Translations under genes and position numbers: made by a program
DNA from: Parus major
Lineage: Eukaryota > Chordata > Aves > Passeriformes > Paridae
Length of the DNA: 64,000 nucleotides
NCBI RefSeq assembly: GCF_001522545.3
Contig: NC_031779.1
Span: 2,130,464-2,194,463, forward strand
Reading direction: 5' to 3'
Shown: in pieces, positions 1 through 13,356 of the stretch
Numbering within the stretch: position 1 is the stretch's first letter
Layout of the letters: the number at the start of each line of letters is the position of its first letter
The notes under the pieces: model-generated
Database searches by the model: none
Seen by the model: the letters and a program-made list of their open reading frames with translations, nothing else
Told to the model about the DNA's origin: nothing

Positions 1-3000
1 ATGGATCTGCTGGTCTCCAGCCTCTGTGCTAGATGGGGATGCAGCCTGGGCACCCCCTTGGCCAAGAGGGTTTCAGGCTCACTGCCAAGAGCAGGATTTT
101 GGGCAGAGGATCGTACCCCTTATTCTGCATCTTAGCGAGAAGCAAGCAAACTGTGCTACCTCTTTCACCATTGTACCAGGTAAGTAGAAGTGATAAACCC
201 ACCAGAAGTATTGGTGATGCCACCTCCAGGCAGCCAAGGGGGTGTCCTGAAGGACCTGGCACTCAATTTGAGCTCTGTTACCTGCATGGAGCCCTTGCTT
301 GTACAGCACTTTTATAGTTCCTGGGGCAAATATTATTGCAGAGCACAGCCTGTGAACCCGGCTCAGCACTGTGCTCTCCTGAGGTTGAGCTGAATGCTCC
401 CAGAAGCTGTAAACCTTTCTTGCAGTGCTGTGGCCAGCATCCTCATCTTCCTCAATGTGGTACCCAGCTGTCTCAGCACCATTGTCGAGGATGCTGCAGA
501 TGTTGCCCAAGAGGTAGCAGCATCTCTCTCCTCACAGCTGCACCAGGAAGGGATGCAGGGCTGGTAGTGGGGCAGAATGAGCCCCCCAGTTTGGTTCTCC
601 CCTCCCTTCTCCCAGCCTCGCCCAGCCCATTCCCCTCTTTTTCCCGGCAGCAGCCCTTTCTTCCTTCCCTCTTCTTTTCCCCACTTCTGGGAGGCTGCTT
701 GATTGCTTGGCTCCCTTCATTAGCATGATACCTCCTGGAAAATTGGTAAACAGAGGCGTATGAATGAGGTGTTGATTGCAATCAGCGGGGGAGAAGGGGG
801 ACTGAGAGCGCTGGAGAGGCCAACGATGCTTCTCAATCACCCGGTGGTCCGGGTCGGCTGCTGGAGAGGATCCGCTCCCCGGCACGACCCATGCGGGGCG
901 GCCAACACACGCACCTCGTGCTGGGATCCTCTGCAGCAGCCACCCGAGCATCCCTCTGCAGCAGGCTGCTGCGTGCCCTTGGGAGGGTGGGATGCGCTCT
1001 GAAAGAGCCCATCCGGGATGCTGGGCTGCGGAGGGGACACGCTGGCCCGTCCCACGCAGGATACAGCAGGGAAAACTTCAAGGGAAAAAGCCGTCACCCA
1101 TCCCAGCGGTGTCTGATTCACCTCGGCGCTGGGCTGCTGCCAACAGCTCACCCACAAGTGTCTGTCATTAAGCATCTATTTAGGCGTGCAGAAGTTGCCT
1201 AATTTTTCAAGAGTGCTGCAAACCCCCAATGTCCTTGAAGTCAATTGTTGCTGAAAGTACCTGATACCTCCAAAAATGAGTCATGGGGCACGTGCATCCC
1301 ATGCCCAGCAGAAACAGGTGGGGAAATGTCGCCCTGAAAATTGAGCCTTCTGATAATGTTTTCATAGTTTTAGTTACTTTCCCATGAAAGTTCTATAAAT
1401 ACAAGTTGTTTATCACATTCCTTCTAAGAAATGTCTTTTGATGGATGTTTTGCTTGACCAGTGTGCTTGGGAAGGTGGTAACTTAATTATCCAACCCCTG
1501 GTCATTGTCGAGAATCTATAAATACTGGAGTCAGAGAATAAAGTCATGGGTTTTTGTTCTAACACTGAAGGTAATAGTGTGAATCATTTTGTGTCCTTTA
1601 GCAACAGGTAAAGGAAAGGTCTGTGTGTAGAATGGACGTTTTCCTATTAGCAAGGGGGGTGTCAGTGAGTATCAGAACCCTCCTGGGCACTGGGGAGCGA
1701 TCCTCTGAGTGATGCCAAGGTAGTCTGCAGCCCTGCAATAATGGACAAACCCCAAGAGTGATGGGAAACCCTGTGGGAAAATGCCTTTCCCTGTGGAGCA
1801 TCCTATTGCCACCCAGGCCATGTCTGCTCCCTGTCCCCAGCCCTGCTGCTCCCCAAAGGTGGCCTTGGCTCTTGGGAGCCAAACTACTTGTAAAGCCCTG
1901 GCTAGAAAAGGCAGCCAAAATAGGATGCCAGAGGATTATTCCCCAGCCACCCTCAGCAGGAAACACAACCACCGAGAATAAACACAGGAATTAGAGGAGG
2001 ACACCTGAAGACGGGCTCAGGCCAAGAGAAGGATCCCTGCAGAAGGAGGTATAACACTGACGGTGGTTTTTATTCCCCTGCATCTATTATTTGACCTTAT
2101 AAAACTCTATTTGTGGAGGTGGTTGTTATTTTTTGTGAAAACTTTTAATCTAAAATCCCATTAGGCTCAGCAGTGTGTTCATTTGTGAGCAGAAGCAAAA
2201 CAGTTCAGTGTTTGCTCATACCTGTATCTTCCTCACTTCAAACAAATGTAATAAAGTATTTTCTCTTTCCTTCTTGTTTTCCTTTGTGGTTTGGCTTTCT
2301 TTAGGAGCCTTCAAGGCAGTTCAGCCTGGTTTTCCCCATTCCCTGTGCTGCATGTCTTCTAGCTTTGCTGCTTTCAGGTCTGTTGAAATCAAATAAATTC
2401 ACAGGATGTCCTCTGAAGCAGGGACTTTTTCTTTGCTTGGCTCTCCTGCCAGTGGGGTTAAACCAGCCCATCCAGAATAAATTGTCCAACTATAGGATAA
2501 AAGAGCATTAAAAGATACATCCAGGGTGTATTTTTGTGTGTATGCCCATCTCTACCAGGCAGCAGCAGCCTGTGGAGGGGACAGCCTGGTCCCCACACCT
2601 AGGGAGGCATCACAGTGGCCCTTTACAGTGTTTTTTTCTCCACCCCTGTTTCTCTGTCATCTTTATTTCAGGAATTGCTTTAAAACCAGGCTTTGAATAA
2701 TTCACTGGGAGCATACGGCAGTCCACCCTGATTGCTTCGTCACAGCTTCCCTTGGCTTCAATAATTCACTTTCCCACCAGGAGCTGATGTGCTTTCCTTG
2801 TACGTGGGTTTGCTGCTGAGCACACCCGGCTCCCAGAGCAAAGCTGGTCACGAGGAGGAGTAAAAGGGGATTTAAGGCCAAATGCCTTTGTTTTAAGAAG
2901 TGCTACATTTCAAGCAAGGCAGAGAGTTGGCCAGGCAGCTTCTCCAGCTGTGGAAAAGGAAAAGCCAGATACCCCTGGGAGCAGAGGCTGCTGGTCATGC

Positions 3001-3513
3001 AGCCCCTTCCTTGATGTGAGGCTTTGGGGGCTGCACCTCCAGTGGGTCAGTATCCACTCCCCAAGAGCATCCCCAAGCAGGGATATCCCCCAGCCCCACT
3101 GCTCCTGAAAGCTGCATCACACCTCAGTCTTCTTATGAGATGTCTGGGCTTGTCTTTTCCCCTGGAAAACCAAGCCAAAGGCACCAGTTAATTGGCAATG
3201 GCCAGGAACAGCAAATAAGAGTGGGATTGGGAACAAGCCACGGGGATTCAGCTGCCTCTGTATCCAGGTCCTATTTACTAGGGTAAATTAGGGTTTAACT
3301 TAAAGGAAGCACAAAGGCTCCCATTGGAGTGTATTGATGAGAGAAGCTATGGGGAGTAAATATAGAATATATTATGTAAAAGTGTTTTGGTTTGAAAGAC
3401 AGGCAGGAACCTCCCTTGGAATGGAGAATATCACCCCTTCCCTCCCAGTGATTGTAACTTGGAAATTAAGGGGGTTTCGGGCAAAGCAGTGAGGAAAGGA
3501 AGGGCAGTTGTTT
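1..3513. other. Unique non-coding DNA, no gene seen
   Basis: No open frame here resembles a known protein and no recognisable repeat is present. Two TATAAATA boxes lie 123 bp apart (1394-1401 and 1517-1524), each inside the same 11-base string tctataaatac; no exon follows them. Moderate GC and scattered AT-rich patches fit avian intron or intergenic sequence. Confidence 0.6.
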
Positions 3514-4041
3514 NNNNNNNNNNNNNNNNNNNNNNNNNNNNNNNNNNNNNNNNNNNNNNNNNNNNNNNNNNNNNNNNNNNNNNNNNNNNNNNNNNNNNNN
3601 NNNNNNNNNNNNNNNNNNNNNNNNNNNNNNNNNNNNNNNNNNNNNNNNNNNNNNNNNNNNNNNNNNNNNNNNNNNNNNNNNNNNNNNNNNNNNNNNNNNN
3701 NNNNNNNNNNNNNNNNNNNNNNNNNNNNNNNNNNNNNNNNNNNNNNNNNNNNNNNNNNNNNNNNNNNNNNNNNNNNNNNNNNNNNNNNNNNNNNNNNNNN
3801 NNNNNNNNNNNNNNNNNNNNNNNNNNNNNNNNNNNNNNNNNNNNNNNNNNNNNNNNNNNNNNNNNNNNNNNNNNNNNNNNNNNNNNNNNNNNNNNNNNNN
3901 NNNNNNNNNNNNNNNNNNNNNNNNNNNNNNNNNNNNNNNNNNNNNNNNNNNNNNNNNNNNNNNNNNNNNNNNNNNNNNNNNNNNNNNNNNNNNNNNNNNN
4001 NNNNNNNNNNNNNNNNNNNNNNNNNNNNNNNNNNNNNNNNN
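3514..4041. other. Assembly gap (528 N)
   Basis: A run of N between AT-balanced sequence on the left and very GC-rich sequence on the right. The right edge begins inside a CpG island, so the missing bases are probably more of that island. GC-rich promoters and first exons are often lost from draft bird assemblies. Open frames spanning the N are meaningless. Confidence 0.98.
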
Positions 4042-4720
4042 CAGCTCCCGCCACAGCCGCCAGGGGGCGCCGTCGCCGCGGGCCCGCCCGCCAGGGGGCG
4101 CCGTCGCCGCGGGCCCGGCCGCGTCTCCCTCACGCGGTGATGGCGCAGGAAGCTCGGAGCGGCGGCTGGAACGGCAGGGCGGGCTCGGCCGGGCGGCCAG
4201 CAAGAGGCAGCAGAAACTGGCCCCTTGTGCCAGGAGCCGCGGGCTGTCCCGGCAGGCGGGCAGTGTGCGGCTACAGCGTAGCAAAAACCCGGAGCAGTGG
4301 CAGCGAGACGGCGGGCCCGGGCAGCCGCGGCCTGGCTCCCGAACACGGCCGGGAGAGACTCCCCTGGAGGAGGAAAGGGCCCGGGATCCAGGGCTTTCCC
4401 TTGAGACAGCCGAGCAGACGGTGAAGGGTCCTTTTTAACTGAGGTCTGGTGTTAATAAGGCTCCAGTGCAACAGCCGCTGCCTCAAGCACAGCTTGGCTC
4501 CGGGGAGGAGAAGGCAGCAGGAGACGGAGCCTCGCAGCGCTGGCGAACTCTCCCCACAGTGACCGCAGCCGGCTTCCCCTCCGACACCGAGAGAGCGAGA
4601 GCGGGGAGCTGCACCCAATCCACTTCCCCCAGCCAAACCTCGGCTGTCTCTGCCCCTCCGAGAGAGAGCCCTCAGATAAGAGAGTAGCCAGCTTCACCCT
4701 TCCCGTGGCAACTTCTTCTG
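4042..4720. promoter_or_regulatory. CpG island, left end lost in gap
   Basis: This stretch is dense in CG dinucleotides and GC boxes, in sharp contrast to the CpG-poor flanks. In birds such islands usually mark promoters of broadly expressed or developmental genes. The direction of transcription cannot be told: I find no convincing AG|GT donor leaving the island on either strand, and no reading frame in it looks like a known protein. The start of the island, and perhaps its first exon, lies in the gap to the left. CpG density fades after about 4720. Confidence 0.7.
4057..4102 (+). promoter_or_regulatory. Two tandem CTCF-like motifs
   Basis: The 15-mer CCGCCAGGGGGCGCC starts at 4057 and again at 4088, inside a 31-bp sequence that is itself duplicated head to tail. 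It fits the vertebrate CTCF core (CCASYAGRKGGC) except for G in place of the preferred A at position 3. Both copies point the same way. CTCF binds such sites as an insulator and loop anchor, and tandem same-orientation sites are common at boundaries. Binding is inferred from sequence alone; GC-rich context raises the chance of a spurious match. Confidence 0.5.
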
Positions 4721-7700
4721 TCGCTCTTAAGTACTGGTCGTTACGGTTTCTTAGCGACAGATGGGACGAAATTCCATTATAGAAAGAAACACAAGGAAAA
4801 ATCGTAACCCCCCAAAACAAGCTCTATGCAGTGGTGTTTCTGTTACTGCTGTGGTTCTCCTTTTCCTGCCCATCTCGGGAGCAAGGCTGTCGAGTGACGT
4901 GCAGCCATGGCTGTGAATAACTAGCAAATTCCTGGCAGGAAAGCTGTGTACCTGATCCTGCAGGTGCTGTGGGATGTGTGTTTGCAGTGAGGCAGGCTGA
5001 GGTAGGTGATGGTAAAGATACTCTGGTGCCTGTGTAAGAGTGTGGCATGGAGGAAAGAGCTTACACTGGTGCTAAGTGCAGTGGATTTAATTTCCTCGCA
5101 GTAGCATTTTGATATTACAAGGCGCTCCAGAAAAATCAGAGAGCCTGGAGCAAAATGCAGCCGAGTCAATTGAAGTTAACTTTCCTGGGCACAGGGCCAG
5201 GCCCCTCTTTAAAGCCTATTTTTCCAGAAAGGCTGCAGAAATGTATTTTGAGTTGCTTTTGATTCAGCTGCCTTGAGCCTGCTTGAGTGAACTGTGTGAA
5301 GAAAGAACTCTGAAAGCCTGGGCTTGAAGGAGGGGGTGCAGACTGAGAGGAGCTGGTCTTATATCCCCCGGATCCCTTGAAGGAGCCCCATGAGTGCTAC
5401 AGGGGCACTGCCCTCTTTCAGTATCACTGAGGAAGGCTGGAGGGAGCTGAGGGATGCCTTACAACCCAAAAGGCATGGGGAAGGGTTTATCATGAGGCAA
5501 GGCAAAGCTCCCTCTGTGCCCAATGCTGACTGAGGGCAGATGGATCCCCAGCACCAAGAGACACCCCTGGCTGGGAAGGGAGGCACCAGGAGAGCTGAGA
5601 TTTAGGGACAGTGGGCAGCTGTGGTGCAGATCAGGGCTGAGCTAAACTTGTCCTCAGGTTGCTTGGGGGGTTTGGTGCTCCATGTCCTCGAGGGCCTGAG
5701 GAGATAGACCATCCTCTAGCTCGACCTTCCTTAAGGAACTTTCTCTTCCTTAGGCTGTGCTTCCCACACCATGGCATGGAGCAGGAGGGGTTTCCACAGC
5801 TTTTCTCCCCCTCCTCGCTCTGCTGCTGCTGCTGCTCCCAATAGCTGCTGCCTCTCTAATTGCATTATAGCCAATGGAGGGAAAGAAACAGTGCTTTGGC
5901 TTCAAATAAAGACGCCCTAACCCAGCTCATTAGCCACCTGACTGGCTCCCCAACCTCCTGTGACACTCCCGTATTTGTCACGCTGTTTTAGCACCACTAA
6001 CGAGCACAACAGCCGAGGCTGTGGCTGATGGCTGCCCCAGCACTGGACCTGGCTCTGGACACGAGCTTGTGTCCAGAACCCCAAGGGGATGCTCTTCCTC
6101 TGCCGTGTTCATCCTTCTCTTTGCCGTCATCCTTTTTATCCACAGGCGCTTCTTCTGGCCTACTTGCATTCAGTTCATTTTCCTTTTGTTAAATAAAACC
6201 TGACTTCAGGCCTTATTTGGCAAATAGAGCTGGAAGAAGCTGGGCTTGCTCTTTCTTCTCCTGACAAGCCTTTCAGGATGGGGGAGATGAGATGGAAAGA
6301 AAGGCAGATGAATAGGATGCAAAAGTGGTGAAGAAAAATAACCAGCATATGAAGGGGGTGTGGGTAAGAGAGAAAAATGAGGCAGATCTATAGCTGGGAT
6401 GGGAAGCAGAGGGAAAGCAAGAGGGGATCTGCTAAATCCCAACCAGCCTGGCCTTTGTGCATGAAGCAAGGGACCAGGGAGTCCCTCACACTGGTATAAT
6501 ATGCCCCTCCCCAGCTCCTCCTGGCCATGGGGAATCTGGGGAGGGGGACCTGATGTGGTAGTGAAATGTGCATGTTTTCATCCAGGAGCTCCCCTCCCCT
6601 CTCCTCCAGTGTCCCCTAACAATTTCCCCCTGAGGTGCAGGTCGTTCATGGAAGCAGATGAGCACTTTAGCCTGACTCTGTCTCCAGCTGTCAAATGCTG
6701 TAAATATCTGGGAGGTGGTTAAAGCTGGGAAAACACGGAGATGCTTTAAACACAGCCCAGAGCCAACCCCACTGCTGGTAGGGCTCATAAATATCCCCCC
6801 TGTGTTCCTGCTCTGTCAGGAGGCAGCAATAACAGGGAACAAAAGCCAAAGCCATTGTGGGGTGGCTTCAGCATTTCTAATGTCTCCTTACCCCTTCTAG
6901 GGCATGTTGAATAGCAATGAGGAGTAAGACTCAGTTAGCTGGGGGGAGATGGTGGTACAGGGGTGTCCTCTGGGCGTGGGATGGTGAGGTTGGGAGCCAG
7001 TACAAGCAGCTCAGCATGGAAGTCATTGTTTTTCCTATTATTTCCCCATTTTCAGCTGGCTGAGTAACACTGAACATCTGCCTTAAGGCAAGTCACCTGG
7101 CCCAGCTCTTGAAACCACCAGCTTCATTGGCAGCAAATGAAATCCTTGGCTGAAGAGAGAAATTGAGAACTTAAAACTGTCTGTGCAGGAAACAGGTGAG
7201 GGTGAATGCTGTTAAACAGGGCATGAGACAGGAAACAGGTATTTGCCAGCACAGAGCAAACCCTGGGCATCGCTGGGGAAGCCAGGGAAATGTCTCTCCT
7301 TTATTAACAGGTCACATCACCCCATCAGCCCTACAAGCACAGGACCTGCAGGGCAGCAGGACCCACTCTCAGGGAAGGTGGAAGTCTCATCTAGAGGCAG
7401 CACCGGCAACATAGCTCTGCCCCAGTTGTGATTTTTATAATAAGCTGAATTCTCGGTTGGACCCAGCAGAAAATCAATAGTGGGACTTGAGAAAGCAGTC
7501 AAAATCCATTGAGCTAAATTGGCCACCCCGCAGGCAGCCGGGCCTTCTCGGGCATTGTGATGTGCAGCCACACTGAAAGGGGAAAAATAGGACAATTTCA
7601 AAAATCCTTTGAAATAATTGCCTAAGATTATTGAATTCTCTTGAAATACCAGGGCAAAATGCAGAAGTGCTTTTTAAAAAGTTGGCAGTGGGAGCTGGAG

Positions 7701-10700
7701 GAGTGAGGGAAGCCACCTTCCTGCTGCCAAAGGCATCTGGGGACAGTTGAGGTGGGTTTTTCCCTTTCCCAATTAGATCCAAAAAGTGCCTGCCACTCCA
7801 CCAGTGAAGCCTTATCTGCAGAGCAGCACATCAGCTTTAGCAGAAAGCCTCTCTTTCTCCAAAGTCTCTTTAATTCCATCCTTTTAGATCTGTCTTTTCA
7901 AGTGCAGCCCCAGTGCCTTCCATCTGCCCTTACAATAGAGACAGTGTCCTGAATCGTTTTATTTTTGGCAGCTTTGCCTTCCGCTCCTGGTTGGCAGGGA
8001 AGCAGGGAGCAGATATCCCCCTCACCACAGCCTCTGAGGATGCTGTTGGATTTGGGGATGGCTATTTCGGTCCTCAGCTCCTCTACCAGTGGTGGATGCA
8101 GGACAGATGGACATTGTTGGGCAGCATCCTGAGGCTGTGTGAGCCTGTCCATGAATTACTCCCAGCACATGGCTCTTGCTGGTTTATAGCCAGGTGACTC
8201 TAGGGACACCTGGCTATGCCATGTGCATCCTGTATCCCACCCCCACATCCACTCCATGGTAGCCCAGAGCTGGGGTGGCCTTTGAATGTTCCCCTCTTGG
8301 CGCTCAGAAAGACATGGGAAGCCTTGACCAGAGTTTTTCATGCCCATCAACCTCTTCCAAGCTATAGGAAAAAAGAGCAGGAAATTGAGGAAAAACATAA
8401 AGAAACAATTTTCCTCTGACATTTTTCTTTTCTTTTTCAATGTGAGCCGTTACAGGAGGAGGTCTTTAAAATTAATAATGTTCTTTCTTTTTCTCTCTCT
8501 ATTCTCAAGACTCTTGGTTTAAATTAATGAAATGTCAAATACTATTAAGTTCCAATGATGTGTTTGTGATAATGAAGGGACTGATTTTCAGCCAGTTTAC
8601 AACTCTGATCTGTTCTCTCACCCCCTTCTCTTGGCTCTGATTAAAACTCCCTTTATTAGATTTATTCTTTCATGGGCTCCCTCTGATTTCTAACCTTTGT
8701 GGCCCAAGGCTGGGGAAAGCCTTTTCACTGAGCCGATTTGAAGGCTGTTTAGCATTCTGGTATTTTTCTGCCATGTCTGCTTGGGAGCTGGTGGATACTC
8801 CCAGGGATGTCACCTGGGGTGTTGCAGGACTGGACCCTGCCACTGGGATGTGGCTTTCAAGGAAGCAGGGATGCCATGCTGGGTTTACCCTTATGGTGAC
8901 TTTACCAGGACACTGTGAAAAGGGAAAAAACCCTCAGATGGCCACAAACTGCCTTGGGGAAGGTCAGACAGGGATCTCCAGAGACCCAAGTGCCTGAACA
9001 GCCTCACTAGGGACTGAGGCAGTCCTTGCTTCACTTGCTTCCCTGCCAAGGTGATATGGCAAGGGTTGTACAGCTGACAGCATGTCTAGAGGGATGAATT
9101 AGGGAAGGACAAATGGATGGACTAACAGCTAGATGGGCCCATCCTCTAATAGATGGCCAACAAGGTGCTCTTGCCAAGGGCATCATTAGTCACCTGTCTG
9201 GCAAACTGGAAGAGTTTAAAGGGTTAATCTGTTATTTAGGACTCAACACCAAAGATACAGTTGTTGGGAGAGAAGAAAGCTCTGTCGAAGACTTTGAGAA
9301 ATAATTTGCCTTGGCACTTTCTTATAAGAGTGAATTGATTTTTGCTGGGCTGTGTCAGGCTGAATTATGAATGGGGGAAAGTAGGGCTGGTGATCCTGGA
9401 GCTGAAGGTGTGATAATTAGAGGCACGTGCAGGGGGGGCTTGGGGGCTGCCTCCTTCCAGGATTTTCCACGTGAATCCAGGACTCAAAAGCCCTCAGAGT
9501 CCTTGGAGAGATGGGTTTGCTTCAGCCTGGACACAGAGGTGGCCCCCTTGTTCGTGTCCCCTAGATTGGACCAGGAGAAGCCTTTTCTGTGCCATCTGGG
9601 ACCATCTCCTCTCCCTATACAGGCAGTAGAGCTGCAGATCCTGCTTGCTGGAGAGTGAAACAAAGCATTACCCTCATCCTGGGAGGAGGCGGGAGTGTGC
9701 AAGGGGTGATCCTGTCACCCTGCCCTCTGCCCTGCCCTGCCCACCGCAGTGCTGCTGGGAAGGAACCATGCCCCCAAGCCCTGTTCCTGCCCTTAAAAGC
9801 TCCTGGTGCTGTGTCACTGCCTGCATCCACCTCCATCAGTCAGTGCTGAGCCTGCTGCCCCCCAAGTGCTTTATCGTGACCTGCTCAGATGCTGCTTTCC
9901 AAGGCAAAGGCGTACAATTCCTGCAGGCTGGGAATTGTTGTACAGTAAAGCCAGCAGGCAAGAGTGGGGACAAAGCCAGGCTACCAGCTGGCTGCTGGCC
10001 TGGCCTGTGCTGCTCCCCTTGGCAGAGCCAGCCCCAGACCTTGCCCCCCGCATGCAGAGACCCCAGGAAACCTGCATCTGCCTCCAGCACCAGCCACCTC
10101 TCTAGAGCTCTGAGCATCCCACCGTGCAGCTTGGCTTTTGTTTGCCTGCTCAAGAGGAGTCACTGGGAAGAGAATGAGGTCTGGGCTTTTTCTTTTTATC
10201 CCTTGCCCTTTTATTTATTCTCTTCTATTAAGAACCAGCTCCAGCTCATCAGTAAGACCTGGGAACAGCAATTCCTGAATAAGAGAGATGCTGTAGAAAA
10301 GCCTTGCCTGATCGCAGCCACTTCCCAAACAAGGGCTCAGACTATTCACTTCCTTCTCTGCCCCTTTTCCCAGAAAATCCACCCCAAAGAACAGCTTGTT
10401 CAATAAGCTGCCTGCTCCATAATCAGACTAACCCAGTAATAAGCACTGGGCTCATCCAGCTCTGCACAGCGTCCCCCAGTTCCTGGGAGGATGGAAATGC
10501 CCTGCTCCCCAGGGAAACAGGCAGGCACCGGGAGGAGGCGGCTCTCACACCGCACACCCAGCGCTCTGGGAGGGGGAGAAGGTGGGGACCTATCTCTGTT
10601 ACTTCCCGGAGCTGTGGTTTAGCCCTCCCCAGGTAATTGTGCATGGAAATGGATTCCCATTTCTCTGCTCAATCGTCCTGTTTGCTGTCACAGCTGAACG

Positions 10701-13356
10701 TTTTGCATGTGCAATTACCCATCCCCGCACATCTCTGTGGGCACACTCAGGTGTCGCCTGCCAGCCTCGGGCGGCCGCTGCACAACCACATCGTGCTGCG
10801 TTTGGGCTCTGATAGCAGTCAAGCAGAAGCCATTTTCCATATGAAGCTGCAGGACCTATGGGATAAATAAATGGGTTGGAAAACCAGGCTGTATAATGAG
10901 TTAATTTAAAACCTGCCTTCCCTTCTTGTATATTAATTTACTTGGCATTATGTTTAATCTTTCACTTACTGGGTTACATTGGTTTCTTTGTCTCCTTTCC
11001 CCTCCAGCAGATCCCTGGTATACTCTGTCTTTGGCTGGAGCAGAAGGAAGCTAAGCCAGGGCTGGAGGGTGGGGACCACATCTGCACCAAGAGGAGCTGC
11101 TGTGTCCCACAGGAGCACAGAGTGCCACCTTGAAGGCTTTTGTTCTTGTGGATGCCCAGCAGGTGTGGATGAATTCCCTGCAATGGAGGGAAGACCACTG
11201 CTGGGTATCCCTGGTGTCATTCCCAGGGTGTTAATTCCTTTAACCAACTGGGAGGGTGGCACAGGGAATTAATCATCTGTAATAAGGACAATTGCAGCTG
11301 ACAAGGCAGCAGGAAATGGAAGCAGAGGACTGGGTGCAGGAGCTGAAATTTAGCTGGGGATGATCCTGCCCAAGCATCCATCATGCTGCTCCCATCCTCC
11401 TGGCAGTAGCCACAAAGCCTCGGGTGTGAGTGGATGGCACTTCACATGAGCATCTTTCTGAAGGGCACGGGAGGCCAGTGCCATGAATAAAAGGCTGCTG
11501 CAGCCAGGGAAAGCAGGGAAGAGCCGACAGCAGCAGCTTTGCAGTGAGAATGAACAAGTGAACACTGGTCTGGGGCTTTGTGTCACTGTAATGAGGCTGT
11601 GATGCTGCTCTATGCCCATGGCTGGTCTGGATACTGCTCACTGGTGTGGTTGAAGAGAAACTTGAGGGTGGATATTGCAGGTAGGGAGAAGTGGGGAGGG
11701 AGGGAGCAGCAGGCAGGGCTTGGCAGGGCTCACCAGCAGCCCAGTGATGCTGCAGCAGTGAGTGCCAGAAAGTGTGGCAGGCACATCCAATGGCATCAGG
11801 ATGCCTCAGTGGGAGTATCCTCAGCCATTCCCATCACCTGTTTCCACAGGGTATTAGCTAAACTGTCTTTTAGAAGGACTTAGAACCATCTGAAAGAAAA
11901 AGAGACTACTGTGGAGCTTATTTAAGATAGGCTGACCAGAGAAACTGTCCCTGAGGCCATGCCAGAGAGAGGAAGATGGATGCAGGGCCCTGGGGCTGCA
12001 TCCAGCTCAGGGAGCACGGGGTCACAGGTGAGAGGTTTGATCTATGCCCGCTGCCTCTTCCGTGCTGGGGGAGCATGGGGAGCATCACAGCAGCTGCTGC
12101 TGGGAACATCCCCTTCCCTCCCTTCTCGCTAATGAATGTAGGTGAAACTTGCTGTGCCATGACTTTAATCAGCAAAGAAAACTGCAAAGCCTTTTTTTTT
12201 CTTTCCCCACCTGCTGAATTCAGCACCGAATGTGAACTAGGCGGCATTTGGGCTTGGCTGCGTGCCCGTTTCCTGTGCTCATGCAGGGAGCCAGACTCTC
12301 CCGCACCCGGAGCCTCCCAGGCTAATCCGAGGCGCGCCTGGATCAGCCTCTGGCATTTCACACTGTGCATGGAACCCCCGGGGTTTAAAGGCTGCTCCTG
12401 CCGGCTCAGCCCCTGCCAGGGAGCGGGACTGACCCTTGGCACCCATGGGTGGCTGGGCAGGGTGACTCTAGCAAGACCATCCCTCACCAACCTTGGGAGC
12501 CAGTGCAGCTCTGGGGAGTGTGTGGTTGTGTTATCCCATGGCCAGTGTGCTCAGCAGCAACAGGCTGCCTGCCACAGGAAGGGATTCAGGAGTCGGCATC
12601 CTGGAGCTCTGCATGTGTGTGGGGTGCCAGAACTGTACCCCCGGGCTCACACCTATGGGTCCACTAGCGTGGCAGGAGTAATTTGTGGCTCCATTAGCAC
12701 TGGGAGTCAGCATAGTAGCCCTGCAGTGTGTCCATTTGATAAGAAGCAAGTTCCACTGAATAATGAGCAGTAATTGGATTTCAGGGTTAACCAGCTTGCA
12801 GCAAAAATAGAAAAGAACAGAAAGCCATTGGATATTTCTGTTCTGGCTCATCAGACACTGGAAGTTTATCTCTGCTGAGAATAGCACAGGAGAGGTAAAG
12901 TTATTAGTGACCATCAGAGCATGGTGATACCATCTCCCTCTTGCGTTTAGTGGGATGAGTCTGTGCGTCCTCTGTGAGTTTCATTTAAGGCTATGGAAGT
13001 TTATAACCCCCTGCGGGAGAGCTCCACCCATGCACCAATGCAGTGTGGCAGAGAGGGGAGAAACCAGCTCTCCTCAGTGTGCAGGAACACCTGGCCTTTC
13101 TGCTGCCAGCCTGAGGGAGAAGGCAATATCTCCTGCCAGTGTCACCTCATCCAGTGACAGTCTGCTGGGAGGAAGGCGAGCAGATGTGCAGCACCACCGT
13201 GCCTGGAGCTGCGGCTGCCTGCTTTGGGTGGCATCAGTGTAGGGTGGGCACTGATGGCTGTGCCAAGCACTGGGAGATGCACACAGCCATGGTGTCCCAT
13301 CTTCCAGTGAGATGAATGCATGCTGGGAGAAGGGCTATTAGCATAGAGCAGAATGG
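4721..13356. other. Unique non-coding DNA, no gene seen
   Basis: About 8.6 kb with no recognisable exon, RNA gene or transposon. A short (CTG)n tract lies at 5821-5836. The longest open frame (9645-10406, 253 codons) has no known domain, mixed composition and no splice or promoter context. The 11976-12773 frame is similar. 12210-12350 is a small CpG-retaining patch with a CTAATCC homeodomain-type site, possibly conserved. Confidence 0.55.
5821..5836 (+). repeat. Short (CTG)n tract
   Basis: Five uninterrupted CTG-type units. Too short to be a hotspot; noted for completeness. Confidence 0.9.

Noticed and set aside
1394..1524. Two TATAAATA boxes as paired promoters
   Set aside because: No CpG island, exon or donor follows either; such strings are common in AT-rich DNA.
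3280..3300. Telomere-like tagggtaaattagggttt
   Set aside because: Only two imperfect TTAGGG-like strings; not an interstitial telomeric array.
3372..4424. Open frames of 200-324 codons across the first gap
   Set aside because: Most of their length is N; they are not evidence of coding.
9645..10406. 253-codon plus-strand frame
   Set aside because: No recognisable family, no exon signals and mixed low-complexity composition. Long frames like this are expected in 64 kb of moderately GC-rich DNA.
11976..12773. 265-codon plus-strand frame, with a 190-codon frame opposite it
   Set aside because: Overlapping long frames on both strands indicate a stop-poor composition, and neither peptide has a known domain.
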